From positions 25,731,010-25,795,009 of the forward strand of contig NC_051850.1 of NCBI RefSeq assembly GCF_905115235.1: a stretch of DNA of 64,000 bases, in the 5' to 3' direction. Under the pieces are notes generated by a model, which did no database searches, was not told the origin of the DNA, and saw nothing but the letters and a program-made list of their open reading frames with translations. This stretch comes from Hermetia illucens. Taxonomy: Eukaryota; Arthropoda; Insecta; Diptera; Stratiomyidae. Of the stretch, positions 1 through 9,744 are shown one piece after another (the first letter of the stretch is position 1; every line of letters begins with the position of its first letter). The translations under genes were made by a program, and so were the position numbers.

Positions 1-1
1 T

Positions 2-184
2 CCAGTTGTCAGCCACGCTGTCGCTGCCCCAGCTATCGCCGCTCATGCTTATGCTGCCCCAGCTATCGCTGGACACGCTGTCGCTGCTCCAGTTGTATCC
101 CATGGATACGGGTGGGGAAGCCACGCTTATGCCGCTCCAGCTTGGGGATATGGTGGTCTCTGGAAGAAGAAGGCCGCTCACTAA
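2..184 (+). CDS. 3' end of AAPAIAAHA-repeat secreted (cuticle-type) protein, partial
   Basis: The reading frame is already open at base 2 and runs to TAA at 182-184, giving about 60 C-terminal residues. It is built of Ala-Pro-Ala-Ile / Ala-His-Ala-Tyr units and finishes with GYGWGSH, AYAAPAWGYGG, LWKKKAAH. The last part is nearly identical to the end of the complete gene at 6059-6671, so the two are paralogs in convergent orientation. Such low-complexity Ala/Pro/His proteins with AAP motifs are typical of insect cuticular proteins and are secreted into the extracellular cuticle; that role is inferred from family resemblance. The start, signal peptide and any intron lie outside the window. No clear AATAAA was seen just after the stop. 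Codon use is strongly coding-like (GCT, GCC, CCA) compared with the AT-rich flanks. Confidence 0.85.
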   Translation, partial: PVVSHAVAAPAIAAHAYAAPAIAGHAVAAPVVSHGYGWGSHAYAAPAWGYGGLWKKKAAH

Positions 185-336
185 ATTATTTTTTATTGAA
201 AGTACAAATACAAATCGAACCGATAAAGCACCGATAAGTCTTTCATTTTAAAATGTATTTATTGTATTTATGGTCTGATATTGATTGGAATCTAGGACAG
301 TGTACTTGAAGGTTCCATTTATAGAAAGCAAAAAGT

Positions 337-632
337 GTCCGGATAGCTGAGTGGTTAGAGCGCAAGGCTGTCGTACGGAAGGTCGCGGTTCAAATCTCAC
401 TGGTGGCAGTGGAATTTGTATCGTGATTTGACGTCGGATACCAGTCGACTCAGCTGTGAATGAGTACCTGAGTCAAATCAGGGTAATAATCTCGGGCGAG
501 CGCACTGCTGACCACATTGCCTCCTAGTGTACCGTTGCGGTCTTGAATGAAGTGCTCTAACACACTTCAAGGCCCTGATCCAACATGGATTGTTGCGCCA
601 ACGATTATTATTATTATTATTATTATTATTAT
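337..632 (+). mobile_element. tRNA-derived SINE, copy 1
   Basis: The 5' part is a tRNA-like pol III promoter: an A-box-like block (TAGCTGAGTGGTTAGAGC) and a B-box-like block (GGTTCAAATCTC). A family-specific body of about 200 bp follows, and the copy ends in an (ATT)n tail at about 604-632. The same sequence recurs at 3340-3633 (-), 19791-20074 (+) and, 5'-truncated, at 2446-2576 (-). The last unique bases before the tail (TTGTTGCGCC) match the 3' end of LINE A. No clean target-site duplication was found for this copy. Confidence 0.85.
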
Positions 633-639
633 AAAATGT

Positions 640-1120
640 GGAAGCTATTAGGATACTAGCCCTGCAGAAACCTTTTCAAGCAACAGCATTGAACAGTTTT
701 CACCTATCGTAATTCGGATACTTTAGATACATCGTTCTACTACTCTAATGAGACGTTGATAGACTTTAGTTTAAGCAAGTATCGCCTAGTCCTTCTGCAC
801 AAATTTATCCATGAGATCCCCAAAGCTCCTTTTACTTGACCCTACTTCCCTTTGTTTCTGCAAATATTCAGGCTGCTTACTTCAAAAAAGAGGACTGACT
901 GAAGACTGTTTTAACCTTGATAATAGTAGTAAGTAAATATCTAGAAGGAATAAGCTACCATCAGTATAGAGATCACATCAAAGTGTCTACTATGCCTAAA
1001 AAAAGTGTCTATACCACCATACAAACTATATAAAGAGATTCAACTGAAAAATACTCGAATTTTGATACCCCCGCAAAAGCCAACAAATAATCCGTTATGT
1101 GAAGCATGCAATTAATATTT
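640..1120. other. Non-coding interval, nothing recognised
   Basis: AT-rich sequence between the SINE and the U1 repeat. No ORF, RNA gene or repeat shared with the rest of the window was seen. Confidence 0.4.
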
Positions 1121-1122
1121 TT

Positions 1123-1600
1123 CAGGTTTTGTGTCAGGCAAAACCTTATTAAAATCGATTCACTGTCTGTTTGTCTATCTGTCACACACTCCAAAACTAC
1201 AAACCGATCCAGACGAAATTTGGTGCATAAATGGGAACTAATAAATCCCACGCATACAGTGAATGATATAAATTTAAGTGCAGTTTAAAGGAGGAGTCTC
1301 CATACATGTAAAGGAGGATGTAAAACAACAATGAAAGGTCTTAATTTTTCCGAATTTCATACTAGTTTTGACGTGAATTGTAAAGTGCGCGAGTAAGGAG
1401 TCAAAATGTACACACTTAAAGTGAGACAGGACACATTTTTAGAAACTAACCAACCCATATATCCCATTCCGATGTCTACTCAAAAAACTTACTGGTAGTA
1501 TATTACCCACTTTTAGAAATTGACTGGAAAATTCCCTTTAAATTCATCCAGGGATCCCCACCAGGATAGTTTCATAGAAAGTCAGCCATTGGTGCCAAAG
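1123..1600 (+). repeat. U1 interspersed repeat, old diverged copy
   Basis: Begins with the family's opening arrangement: an AGGTTTTGTGT / CAAAACCTT fold-back, then ATTAAAATCGATTCACTG and a degenerate (CTGT)n tract. Further blocks match the copy at 56381-57247, including 'cgaaatttggtgcataaatggga', the TCTCCATACATGTAAAGG block and 'gtagtatattac'. It is much more diverged than the other U1 copies. The far end (to perhaps 1740) is uncertain. Confidence 0.6.
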
Positions 1601-1809
1601 GTATAACAGCTCAAACTTATAAATTTTGCGCGAATTTACTGCATCCAAAACCATGCAAATAAGATGCTGACGTCATAATTAACGAGAATAATTGACATTG
1701 GAGTGAAATATTGAAGTCCCATATATAAAGAAGTTACTTCTCCCCAACCCTTTTACCCTTTGTTATGCGCGACATTCGTAACCTTGCCTTATTCTCTTCC
1801 ACTTTTCAC

Positions 1810-2030
1810 TCTAGATTCTCGGAGACTCCCTCACAATTTGGATAATTGGACCAATTTTCCAATTTGAACCTGTACAGGTACTGGCGATATCCCCCATGTG
1901 CCGTTAGATTCTGTGCAAAATTATAAATAGTTTCCCCATGTTGTCTCCCTGCCACTACTTGCTGGTAGGAATCAGCCCAACGTCGGGGTCGGTTTCTAAT
2001 AGGTGCGCCCCATGCTCATGATTGCGGTTT
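1810..2030 (-). mobile_element. R1-like LINE fragment
   Basis: This stretch aligns by eye with the 3' coding part of the R1-like element at 7830-9254, same strand: the blocks around TCACAATTTGGAT, CCTGT.AAGGTA.TGG and ATATC.CCCATGT recur in the same order and spacing. On the - strand these encode the end of the Cys/His motif region and the segment before it. It is short and heavily decayed. Confidence 0.5.
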
Positions 2031-2445
2031 AGTCCACTTCAGTCTTCGGCTCTGAAATCTTATCTGCAGTTAGTAGACAGATATACCACAAGTTCCTAGC
2101 GTAGGTTCAACTATTTTTCAATATTTGGGCGAACTCCGATCGATGTAAACCTGCTGCTTTAGATAGAGAGGTAGGTGGGCCATATAGCTCGTGACAAAAG
2201 TTCGAACGTGATTGGGCCAGGCATCGTCGGATTGATTATTACTCCACATAGCTAAATAGTCGGCGTAGTTATTTTCAGCTTAATATGGACATAATTAGTA
2301 AATCATCATTGCCCGATTCTCTTTACAACAAGCGAGTGGTACTGTACTGGTAATGGTAATCTACATTTTTGTTCTGTAAAAGGTAGCATCATCATCGTCA
2401 AGGCTTCTTTGACAGAGGAGGTTGGTACATCCGCACATTTTAATG

Positions 2446-2576
2446 GAGCTCATAATAATACTAATGATCGTTGGCGCAACAATTCACTTGGATCAGGGCC
2501 TTCAAGTGGGTTAGAGCATTTCATTTCAGAACGTAACGGTACACTACAGGATTACAGTACTCTATACGAGGCAATG
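2446..2576 (-). mobile_element. tRNA-derived SINE, 5'-truncated copy 2
   Basis: The tail half of the SINE in reverse orientation: a degenerate (AAT)n stretch, 'gatcgttggcgcaacaatt', then the body up to about 2576. The tRNA-like half is missing. The truncated edge directly abuts the LINE A fragment that starts at about 2577. Confidence 0.7.
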
Positions 2577-3055
2577 TCGATAAAGATAGGAGACTACAAC
2601 TGTTGGACGGTTAAAAATTTCACCTATCTAAGGTAGAAAATCATAACCGATAACAGCTATGACGATGAAAACCGCGAACGGTTGTTGTTTGCCAATTGAG
2701 CCTATTTCAGCTTACAATAACTGTTTGGCTCGAAACGTCCCACCATAGGGTCAAAGTTCTTACTGTGATCTTGTCAGTCCTCATGTATTCCTCGGAGACC
2801 TGAATTCTTAGTAAGAAAAATTGCGAACTCTTGGCCACGTTCGAGAGAAGAATCCTCCGAAGAGTTTTTGACCGCCTATATGAGAATCGACGATTCCGAA
2901 GCCTCTATAACGATAAAATTTATGAGCGACACCACGACCATCTGATTGTGCATAAAATCCGTCTCAACAGGTTGCGGGAACCAGGTCACCCAGTTCGTAT
3001 GGATGAGGATGATTCAGCCTTGAAAGTCAATAAGGGCAATATCAGAAGGCAGAAA
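2577..3055 (+). mobile_element. LINE A (RTE-like) C-terminal fragment
   Basis: Codes, with breaks, for the segment after the reverse transcriptase palm: a YLR..TDNSYDDE-like block, then from 2831 an open stretch ATFERRILRRVFDRLYENRR / FRSLYNDKIYERHHDHLIV, then KIRLNRLREPGHPVRMDEDD. The same blocks occur in the copies at 15110-15700, 43050-43500 and 47400-47900. The element's (GAT)n 3' end is not reached; the match fades soon after the NKGNIRRQK block. 5'-truncated and not functional. Confidence 0.75.
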
Positions 3056-3325
3056 AATCTTTCTTACTGCTTATTCCCGGAAACGCACTTTCAAATCTCT
3101 GTTGTAAACAAAACTTAAATGCCAGCCAATTTCGATCCCAATCGATTTGCGCTAAAGCAAAATTATAATCAGCTTTACGATAGTTCAACTTCGACTTGTA
3201 TCATACATATGTAGGAGGCGAGATGGATCGGTAAAACTACGCATCCAATACGAGGTGACATACGGGGTTGATAGAAGAAAAGGTTATGAATCAAGAGGTT
3301 TCTGATGAAGTTAAGCTAAAGAGCT

Positions 3326-3647
3326 GAGCAAGAATTCATAATAATAATAATAATCGTTGGCGCAACAATCCATATTGGATCAGGGCCTTGAAGTGTGTTA
3401 GAGCACTTCATTCAAGACCGAAACGGTACACCACAGTACACTGTGGGAGGCAATGTGGTCAGCATTGCGCTCGCCCGAGATTATTACCCTGATTTGACTC
3501 AGGTACTCATTCACAGCTGAGTCGACTGGTGTCCGACATCCAGTCACGATAACAAATTCCTCTGCCCCCAGCGAGATTTGAACCGCGACCTTCCGCTATG
3601 ACAGCCCAGCGCTCTAACCACTTGAGACATCCGGAGCAAGAATTCAT
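3326..3647 (-). mobile_element. tRNA-derived SINE, copy 3, with target-site duplication
   Basis: A full SINE in reverse orientation: (AAT)n tail at the left, body, then B-box and A-box blocks at the right, ending near 3633. A perfect 14-base direct repeat, gagcaagaattcat, lies at 3326-3339 and again at 3634-3647. This is the target-site duplication of an LINE-mobilised insertion, and it shows that this copy is younger than copies without one. Confidence 0.9.
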
Positions 3648-3805
3648 GAAAGAGAAAAAAGTAAAGAGAATAGGAGGATTTACCACAGCAGAGAGGCAAG
3701 CTACAATGATTAGGCCTGTTGAACATTACAGTGGGAAGTTTTAATAAGGTGTCAAACAATTTTTAGTAGCTAGGGAAAGAAACGTGAGAAATATACACAC
3801 AAACA

Positions 3806-3890
3806 AAACAGAACAAGTCGGGAAACCGTAAGCTGGACGCTTTAGGTATGAAAGCTTTTGTGTAGTTCTTTTATAAACACATTTGACACT
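3806..3890 (-). repeat. U1 repeat, terminal fragment only
   Basis: Matches the last 80 bases of U1 in reverse: AAGTCGGGAAACCGTAAGCT, then GGACGCTTTAGGTATGAAAG, then CTTTTGTGTAG and TTTTATAAA. Only the terminal end is present. Confidence 0.65.
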
Positions 3891-4004
3891 TTACGCCTAT
3901 AGCCATTCCCATAGGAAGGAACAATAACCTGATTGACGGCAAGAGAGCTCAACGATTTAACTGCACCGGGAGCGGATGTTTCACAGGAGACTAGGCATAG
4001 TAAA

Positions 4005-4362
4005 GTTAAAATGAATGCCGTCAAATGACCATCCTCAGTCGCCGCAGATGACCAAAAGGAGAGAGCTATTCAAAAAACCCAAAAAAAAAAAATTGGCAAA
4101 TTGACCGTGAAGATCCGCCCACAAATTTTGGAGTTCTATCGAAGTATTCCTTCGACACATAATTGCATACCTCTGTGCTAGCCAGGCTCGGAAATGGTGG
4201 AGGGGGGGGGGGTTCGTCAAACACTTTGGTACCTCACGTGTCATTATATCAAACATTCACTCGATTCGCGTAAGCCCAACGAAACGAACACACGCAAGCT
4301 AAACCTAAAAATGAAAAATAAAAAGCAAGTATGGCTCGACCGCACGCGTGGAATTATTTGAA
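4005..4362 (-). repeat. U2 repeat, reverse copy
   Basis: In reverse orientation it carries CCACGCGTGCGGTCGAGCC, a T-rich stretch, a long C-run (the G-run at 4201-4212), TCCGAGCCTGGCTAGCACAG, a GTGTCGA block, a CTTCACGGTCAA-like block and a poly(T) followed by a GGTTTTTTG block. The same blocks in the same order occur at 51058-51425. The inner end also resembles the terminal inverted repeat of the short copy at 5378-5681. Confidence 0.7.
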
Positions 4363-4364
4363 CT

Positions 4365-5260
4365 TCAACCACTAAAAAATTCCGATCACGTCACGGTCTT
4401 GAATCTCAACATCTTAAATTTTAAAACCTTGATGCCAACAGTCGCTAATTGATTCCCAAGCAATCAGCTCCCTTACGTCAGGGCAGCAGAACCCCTCTCA
4501 CCTTAAATTTTCCACTCTGTAAGCAACTTCCGCAAAACTCATGGATGGCCAAAATGCCATCCCAACCTCATAAATTGTTTTCACCTACAGTGCTTATCAA
4601 TGAAGAAACACCAATAGAGTTGCTCAACATCGCAAAGTAATAAAAATCAAGGAAAAGGGATCGCGAGTATTCAATCTTCTTCGTTTGAAATTAGAGAACA
4701 AAGTGAGAATGAACCATTGAGGACGGAACGGGACAGTATTTAACCAACCACATTCGTATTCCATAAAAGGTTCATCTCACCCGTCACTTCATCCCGACAA
4801 AGAATAGATAGTGTTTTGACATAGAGATGGGATACTTGTCAGAAGCTCGGATGGCAATACCTTTCAGCATATAGCTGCAAAGGCCCGTAGATCCGGAAGG
4901 AAGGCGACCACTTACGAAACGCTAAGCCTCAAAGCCAACCACAACAAACGACCAGCTCTTTTGGTATACTACCGAGAAAAGGACAGGAAACTCTGCAATA
5001 CAAGCTGGGAAGGAAAATTGAAGTTTAGGAACACTTGTTTCTCGGGAAAAAGGCGTGAAACCCGAAACTTGAAAGATGAAGTCAAGTGCACGTGGAGCCT
5101 AGCCGGGAGCAATGTTGGAAAACTTTTTTTCTTTTTCCGACACAACAAAATGAAGTTGTGGGACGAAATATCCTATCTTCCACTGATTCAAGTAACCAGA
5201 ACTTAGGATATTGGGACCTGAACCTAGAAAATGTTGGGCTTCACGTTGGTAACCATTTGT
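4365..5260. other. Non-coding interval, nothing recognised
   Basis: Contains short overlapping ORFs (the longest about 80-90 codons) without recognisable motifs, signal peptides or repeats shared with the window. Taken as non-coding. Confidence 0.4.
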
Positions 5261-5261
5261 T

Positions 5262-5377
5262 ATTCTTCTTTTTCTTCAGCCTTTGTCCCGTTCACAAGCG
5301 GGGTCGGCTTGTCGTGATCGGTTTCGCCGAATGCCTGATCTGGGTGCAATCTTGAGGCTTTTAAATCCCCATCCATT
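5262..5377 (-). mobile_element. RTE-1-like LINE, 3'-terminal fragment
   Basis: In reverse it matches the last 110 bases of the intact ORF at 23611-24519: the RADPACERDKG coding end (cttgtcccgttcacaagcgg region), the stop and the A/G-rich tail. It stops exactly where the terminal inverted repeat of the U2 short copy begins (5378). Confidence 0.8.
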
Positions 5378-5681
5378 TGTTATTACTAAGATGAATTGCG
5401 ATGGTCAAATGATCATCGGGAGTATTCGAAGGACACCACCACCCAACCCCCCCCCCCCCCACACTGTCCCATAATTCCCGAGCCTCGCTAGCGCAGCGGC
5501 GTACAAACACGTGTCGACGAAACACTACGACGGAGCTTAAGTACTTGCTTGCGAACCTTTACGGCCGATTTCGCCAACCTTCTTTTGTTTTTTTAGGTTT
5601 TTGGGATAGCTCTTCGCTCTAGGTTATCCTCAGCCACTCCTGATAGTCGTTTGACCATCACAATTCATCTTAGTCATAACA
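5378..5681 (+). mobile_element. Short U2 copy with 45-bp terminal inverted repeats (MITE-like)
   Basis: Bases 5378-5422 and 5637-5681 are inverted repeats matching at 39 of 45 positions by eye (TGTTATTACTAAGATGAATT at the left end against TGTTATGACTAAGATGAATT read inward from the right end). Between them lies the U2 core: a C-run at about 5447-5460, TCCCGAGCCTCGCTAGCGCA, a TTTACGGCC block and a T-run. The structure is that of a non-autonomous DNA transposon. A possible 6-bp duplication 'atccat' sits near both edges, offset by one or two bases, so the exact ends are uncertain. Confidence 0.6.
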
Positions 5682-5689
5682 GTATCCAT

Positions 5690-6030
5690 AAAGGTATTGT
5701 AATTCAGATTTCGAAGGATATCAAGGGTTGAAACTCACGAAAACACTGTTTCTTCAGTATCTACAATATCAGAGAACTCATCATCCTAGAATATATCATG
5801 GATAAGGATAACTATAAACGGATGATAAGCTGCATCGTGCAGAAAGTCCGCCAGCATAGTCTAATCATCGAAAACGAAAAAATATTTAGAAGCAATGTCA
5901 AAAATCTAGAACTATGAGGGAATGGTTGCAGACACCAGGGACAAATAAGTAATTAACGGCTTATTAGAAATTGCTTTGAATGCATAAAATTAAGCATGAG
6001 GGAATCAAATTCAATCAATCTATGTCATCA
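5690..6030. other. 3' flank of the cuticle-type gene, nothing recognised
   Basis: AT-rich sequence downstream (in the gene's sense) of the 6034-6039 poly(A) signal. No feature seen. Confidence 0.4.
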
Positions 6031-6033
6031 TCT

Positions 6034-6039
6034 TTTATT
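6034..6039 (-). terminator. Poly(A) signal AATAAA of the 6059-6671 gene
   Basis: AATAAA on the - strand, about 20 bases after the stop codon, correctly placed for a very short 3' UTR. Confidence 0.7.
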
Positions 6040-6058
6040 CGAACATTTGACAGCCATA

Positions 6059-6671
6059 TTAATGGGCAGCGGCCTTCTTCTTCCAGAGACCACCATATCC
6101 CCAAGCTGGAGCAGCATAAGCGTGACTTCCCCATCCATATCCAAGGGCTGGAGCAGCAATAGCTGGGGCAGCAATAGCATGGCTAGCAATAGCTGGAGCA
6201 GCATAGGCATGGGCAGCAAGGGCTGGAGCAGCATAGGCATGGGCAGCAAGAGCTGGAGCGGCAAGAGCGTGAGCGGCAATAGCTGGAGCAGCAATAGCAT
6301 GACTAGCAATAGCTGGAGCAGCAAGGGCATGGGCAGCAATAGCTGGAGCGGCGATAGTATGGGCGGCAATAGCTGGAGCGGCAATAGCATGGGCAGCAAT
6401 AGCTGGAGCAGCAATAGCTGGTGCGGCAATAGCGTGAGCAGCAAGAGATGGAGCAGCAAGAGCATGTCCCCATCCTAATCCTCCAGCGTATCCAAGATTA
6501 TGTCCCCATCCCAAACCAGCAGCATGTCCCCAACCCAATCCACTCAGTGGAGCAACTAATCCAGCTGATGCAGCTCCGATGAGGGCGAGAGTCAAAATTA
6601 TGAATTTCTGCAAATTTAAGAGAAACGATGATTATTTGGAAAATTTAAAGAAAACAATTTCAAAGTACCAT
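6059..6671 (-). CDS. Secreted AAPAIAAHA-repeat protein (cuticle-type), complete, two exons
   Basis: Exon 1 contributes only ATG (6669-6671). A GTACTT donor follows, then a 61-nt intron (6608-6668) ending in TTTGCAG. Exon 2 (6059-6607) runs to TAA. The joined product has about 183 residues: M-KFIILTLALIGAASAG is a clear signal peptide, then GLGWGH-type repeats (about residues 25-50), then about a dozen Ala-Pro-Ala-Ile-Ala-Ala-His-Ala units, then a GYGWGSHAY segment and a C-terminal GLWKKKAAAH. This composition is that of insect cuticular structural proteins (extracellular matrix of the exoskeleton); the function is inferred, not shown. The signal sequence and the CCAAAATG context support this start rather than the in-frame TTG inside the acceptor. 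A convergent paralog ends at 184. Long opposite-strand and frame-shifted ORFs here are products of the repeat structure. Confidence 0.88.
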
Positions 6672-6738
6672 TTTGGTTTTAGAAGTTATCTGTCGGATGA
6701 TTGAATCCTGATTGATGATTTTCGAGAAACATTTTCGA

Positions 6739-6747
6739 TATTTATAC
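6739..6747 (-). promoter_or_regulatory. TATA box of the cuticle-type gene
   Basis: GTATAAATA on the - strand, about 70 bases upstream of the ATG, so transcription should start near 6710 and leave a 5' UTR of about 40 bases. Confidence 0.7.
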
Positions 6748-6779
6748 AAATAAGCAAGCAAAGGGTTTAACCAAAATCA

Positions 6780-7800
6780 AATGTATACTTTACACAATTC
6801 GACTCAGAGCCAAGGTTCCCCCAATGAGGTAGCCCTAAGTTATTCCCTACCGAAACATGTACCAGAAGATTACCCACCTTGAGACTAAACCACTTTAATT
6901 TTTTTCTAAACTATCTTTCAGTCCAATTTAGTTTTTATATTTAAATAGAGTTGCTGGTGAATGATGATTCAGTTAATCTATAATACATTTCCCAATGAAG
7001 CCCTTAATTGGATCATCCATAGATAACCAACAAAAACAAAACAGAAGACATTTCCAAATTGTTTTAAGCAAATTATTTTTCCACCCAATTATGGATACAA
7101 GTGGGCAATTCTTGATTAATTGATATGTAAATGAAAAATGAAGTTTTGATTTCAATTTGATTGGAAATCAAGGATTTTGATTTCGTATGTGTGTATTGAA
7201 ATCCCTTCAAGATTTACATTATAAACCCAACCCAAAATATTCATGAATGAATTTGTCGTACCATTACTTAGCGTTTTTATAGCGGAACCTTGTAAATGGA
7301 TTGCAATACTTTGATTTGATTAAGATCTATTTCCAGTAGCCATATTTAACGTTTATTTGATACCCAAATAAAACTATGAATTAAACTAGATTTGATCTCC
7401 GGAGTCATCAACGCTGTGTGATATTCAGCAATTCATATTATAGATTACTATCATGGACCCTTTAAATTTTGTTATTTTTGGTTAGTTTTATTGGTCCATT
7501 ATTCATGGCACTAGAATAGATAATGTTACTACTGGAATAACAATGATTGAAAGATGAACAAATGTGCCGGAAACCTGTCCACTTATATTATCACAGTGAG
7601 AAAGGCGGGGTATGACTTAAGAGGGTTACAATGAACAAGCCATAAGGACAAAAAATACTTCAGGACCGCTGCACATCCTCAAAAAATAATCGCCTAATTT
7701 CTCCTTCATTGATGAAACTGTGACAAGCAAATGGCGCCGTGTAAACTATTTGGCGATTTCTCTAATCCTTTTTAAGGTTTTGTGTAAACACAGTAAACAC
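6780..7800. other. Upstream flank of the cuticle-type gene, nothing else recognised
   Basis: AT-rich non-coding DNA upstream of the gene. It should include its enhancer region, but no specific site can be supported. A single AAGGTTTTGTGTAAACA motif at about 7774 resembles the start of U1. Confidence 0.35.
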
Positions 7801-7829
7801 AGGCGGAGTCACCTCACTCTAGCTTAATC

Positions 7830-9254
7830 CCATTTCTTCTATACGCAGCACACGTGACCGCGCTTTTCACCTTTCCTCTGCCTTTCGCAATTTATCTTGA
7901 ATAGATGCGATCATGGAGTTGACCGCATCCCAATTCTCTTCACGTGCTAGCATTTTCGGCACCAGATTCTCTGGTACCAGCACCTCTCCAAGAGTCTCCT
8001 CTAGATTCCTCCTTTCTTCCACAAATCTCGGACAGTGGAAGAATACATGCTCTGGGTCCTCTGGGACTCCATCACAATTTGGATAGTCAGGTGAGGTCTC
8101 CAATTAAACCTGTGAAGGTATTGGAGATATCCTCCATGTCCCGTGAAAAACTGGGTGAGATTATAATTAATCTCACCGTGTCGTCTCTCCAACCACTCCT
8201 TGATGGCAGGAATGAGCCTGTAAGTCCACCGACCCTTTCCCAAGCGTTCCCACCGCTCTTGCCATCTATTTATGGATCTCTCCCTCTCAGCGTTCTTCTT
8301 CTGCAATAAGGGAGAGATTTGCTTCGCATCGTATATATTCGCCATCTCATCTGCCAAGATGTCAATGGGCATCATTCCAGAGATGACGAACGCTGCATCA
8401 TCTGAGACAGTCCTGAAGGCAGAGCATACCGTCAGAGCTGTCCTCCTGTAGACTGCATTCAGTTGGCTAGTATTCACTGATATCCGCAACGTCTCGCTCC
8501 AAACTGGGGTCGCATAGAGCATGATTGAGGTCATCACCCTGGCTATAAGCAACCTAGAGATATGCCGTGGCCCTCCCACGTTCGGCATCATCCTCGCCAG
8601 AGCCATACTAGCAGTGGATGATTTATCACAAACGTACTGCAGGTATTGCTTATAGCTTAGCTTCCTGTCTATCACCACCCCCCCAGTATTTGATGGTCGA
8701 CTTGGAAGTGATGATATGATTCCCGATTCTAACACAAGCGTAATTTCTCTTCCGGCGCTTTGTGATGAAGACCGCTTCTGTTTTAAAGTATAAATTTAAA
8801 GCGTCAGGCCAGAGCTCTCTAACCAGCATTTCACGGTACTGATTGCCTCGCTTGAGTATAACCCAGCATCTTCGAAATGCTTTGCAACAACAACCAGTGC
8901 TATGTCGTCAACATAACCCACCACAGTAGCTTCCTCCGGAAGGGGAAGGTTAAGTACATCGTTGTACATGATCTTCCACAGTAGTGGACCCAATACGGAG
9001 CCCTGCGGGACACCCGCGGAAACAACGTACTCCTGGGGTCCGACATCGGTGTCATACCAGAGCCTCCTTTCAGTTAAATAACTATCGACGATAGCAGCGA
9101 GATAGGCGCGAATACCAACCTTCGCTAAAGGTTTCCGTATTAGATTCCAATTAGCCGAATTGAATGCATTTTCCACATCCAGGGTTACTACCACGCAATA
9201 TTTGCTGGTACTACCCTTTCCGTGAATTGCATGTTCGGCCAAGCCAGCAGCTGT
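7830..9254 (-). mobile_element. R1-like LINE, 5'-truncated, with RT and C-terminal Cys/His motif
   Basis: Read leftwards, 9242-8796 codes for the reverse transcriptase core: TLDVENAFNSANW (palm motif A), AGVPQGSVLGPLLW (motif B) and GYVDDIALVV (catalytic YVDD). After a break, 8735-8001 gives the thumb/connection region (LSYKQYLQYVCDK..., ATPVWSETL), and another frame (8103-7867) gives CDGVPEDPEHVFFHCPRF, the C-terminal Cys/His motif typical of R1 and Jockey-group elements. R1-clade assignment rests on remembered resemblance. It carries at least two frame breaks and lacks ORF1, the endonuclease and the N-terminal RT, so it is inactive. The 5' side ends at about 9254, where U1 starts. Confidence 0.8.
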
Positions 9255-9700
9255 CTGTCACAAGCATTTTTCTCGGAGATGGCTATAACGGTTAACGCCA
9301 AATTTGGTGGAAAGATGGAAACTGCGAACGCACGCACATGCAGTAAGTTACAACCTTCTACGTCGAATTTAAGGAGGGGTCCCCATACATGCAAAAGGGG
9401 GGTGTAAATTTTTTTTTCACCGAATATAGTCATGTGGGGTATCAAATTAAAGGTACTTTTCGAAGCCGGTGTTAGTTTTGACATTTGTTAGAAAGGTGGG
9501 GACTGCGGGGGGTTGAAAGTGAGCGTTTCTTTAAGGGGGCTACTTCTTTGGAAATTTAAGGCTATGAATGTCAACGTCATCCCAAAGTGGATACTCTCGC
9601 ATAAAATATGCATATATTACGTGCTACGTACTAAGAAATATACAAAACCTTTCGTACCTGAAGCGTTCAGTTTCCAGTTTCCGGAATTGTTATATATTCA
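9248..9700 (+). repeat. U1 repeat, internally shortened + copy
   Basis: Starts at CTGTCTGTCACAAGC, next to the truncated R1-like element, and contains TTCTCGGAGATGGCTATAAC, CCAAATTTGGTGGAAAGATG, CCCCATACATGCAAAAGGGG, TGCGGGGGGTTGAAAGTGAG and the terminal block ACAAAACCTTTCGTACCTGA. The middle is missing compared with 56381-57247. Confidence 0.8.
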
Positions 9701-9744
9701 AGAGCAGGTAAACAGTTCCTAAACTATATACATTGCCCAAGAAA

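Noticed and set aside
337-410. Functional tRNA gene
   Set aside because: The A- and B-box blocks belong to a repeated element with a 200-bp body and an (ATT)n tail; four copies show the same structure, so it is a SINE head.
5996-6478. Long + strand ORF rich in Ser-Trp-Ser-Asn repeats (160 codons) and a - strand Leu/Pro ORF over the same bases
   Set aside because: Both are frame shadows of the Ala/Pro/His repeat gene on the - strand, produced by its repeated codons.
6611-6613. TTG start giving MQKFIIL for the cuticle-type gene
   Set aside because: The TTG and CAG belong to the intron acceptor TTTGCAG; an ATG with a GT donor lies 60 bases upstream and gives a proper start.
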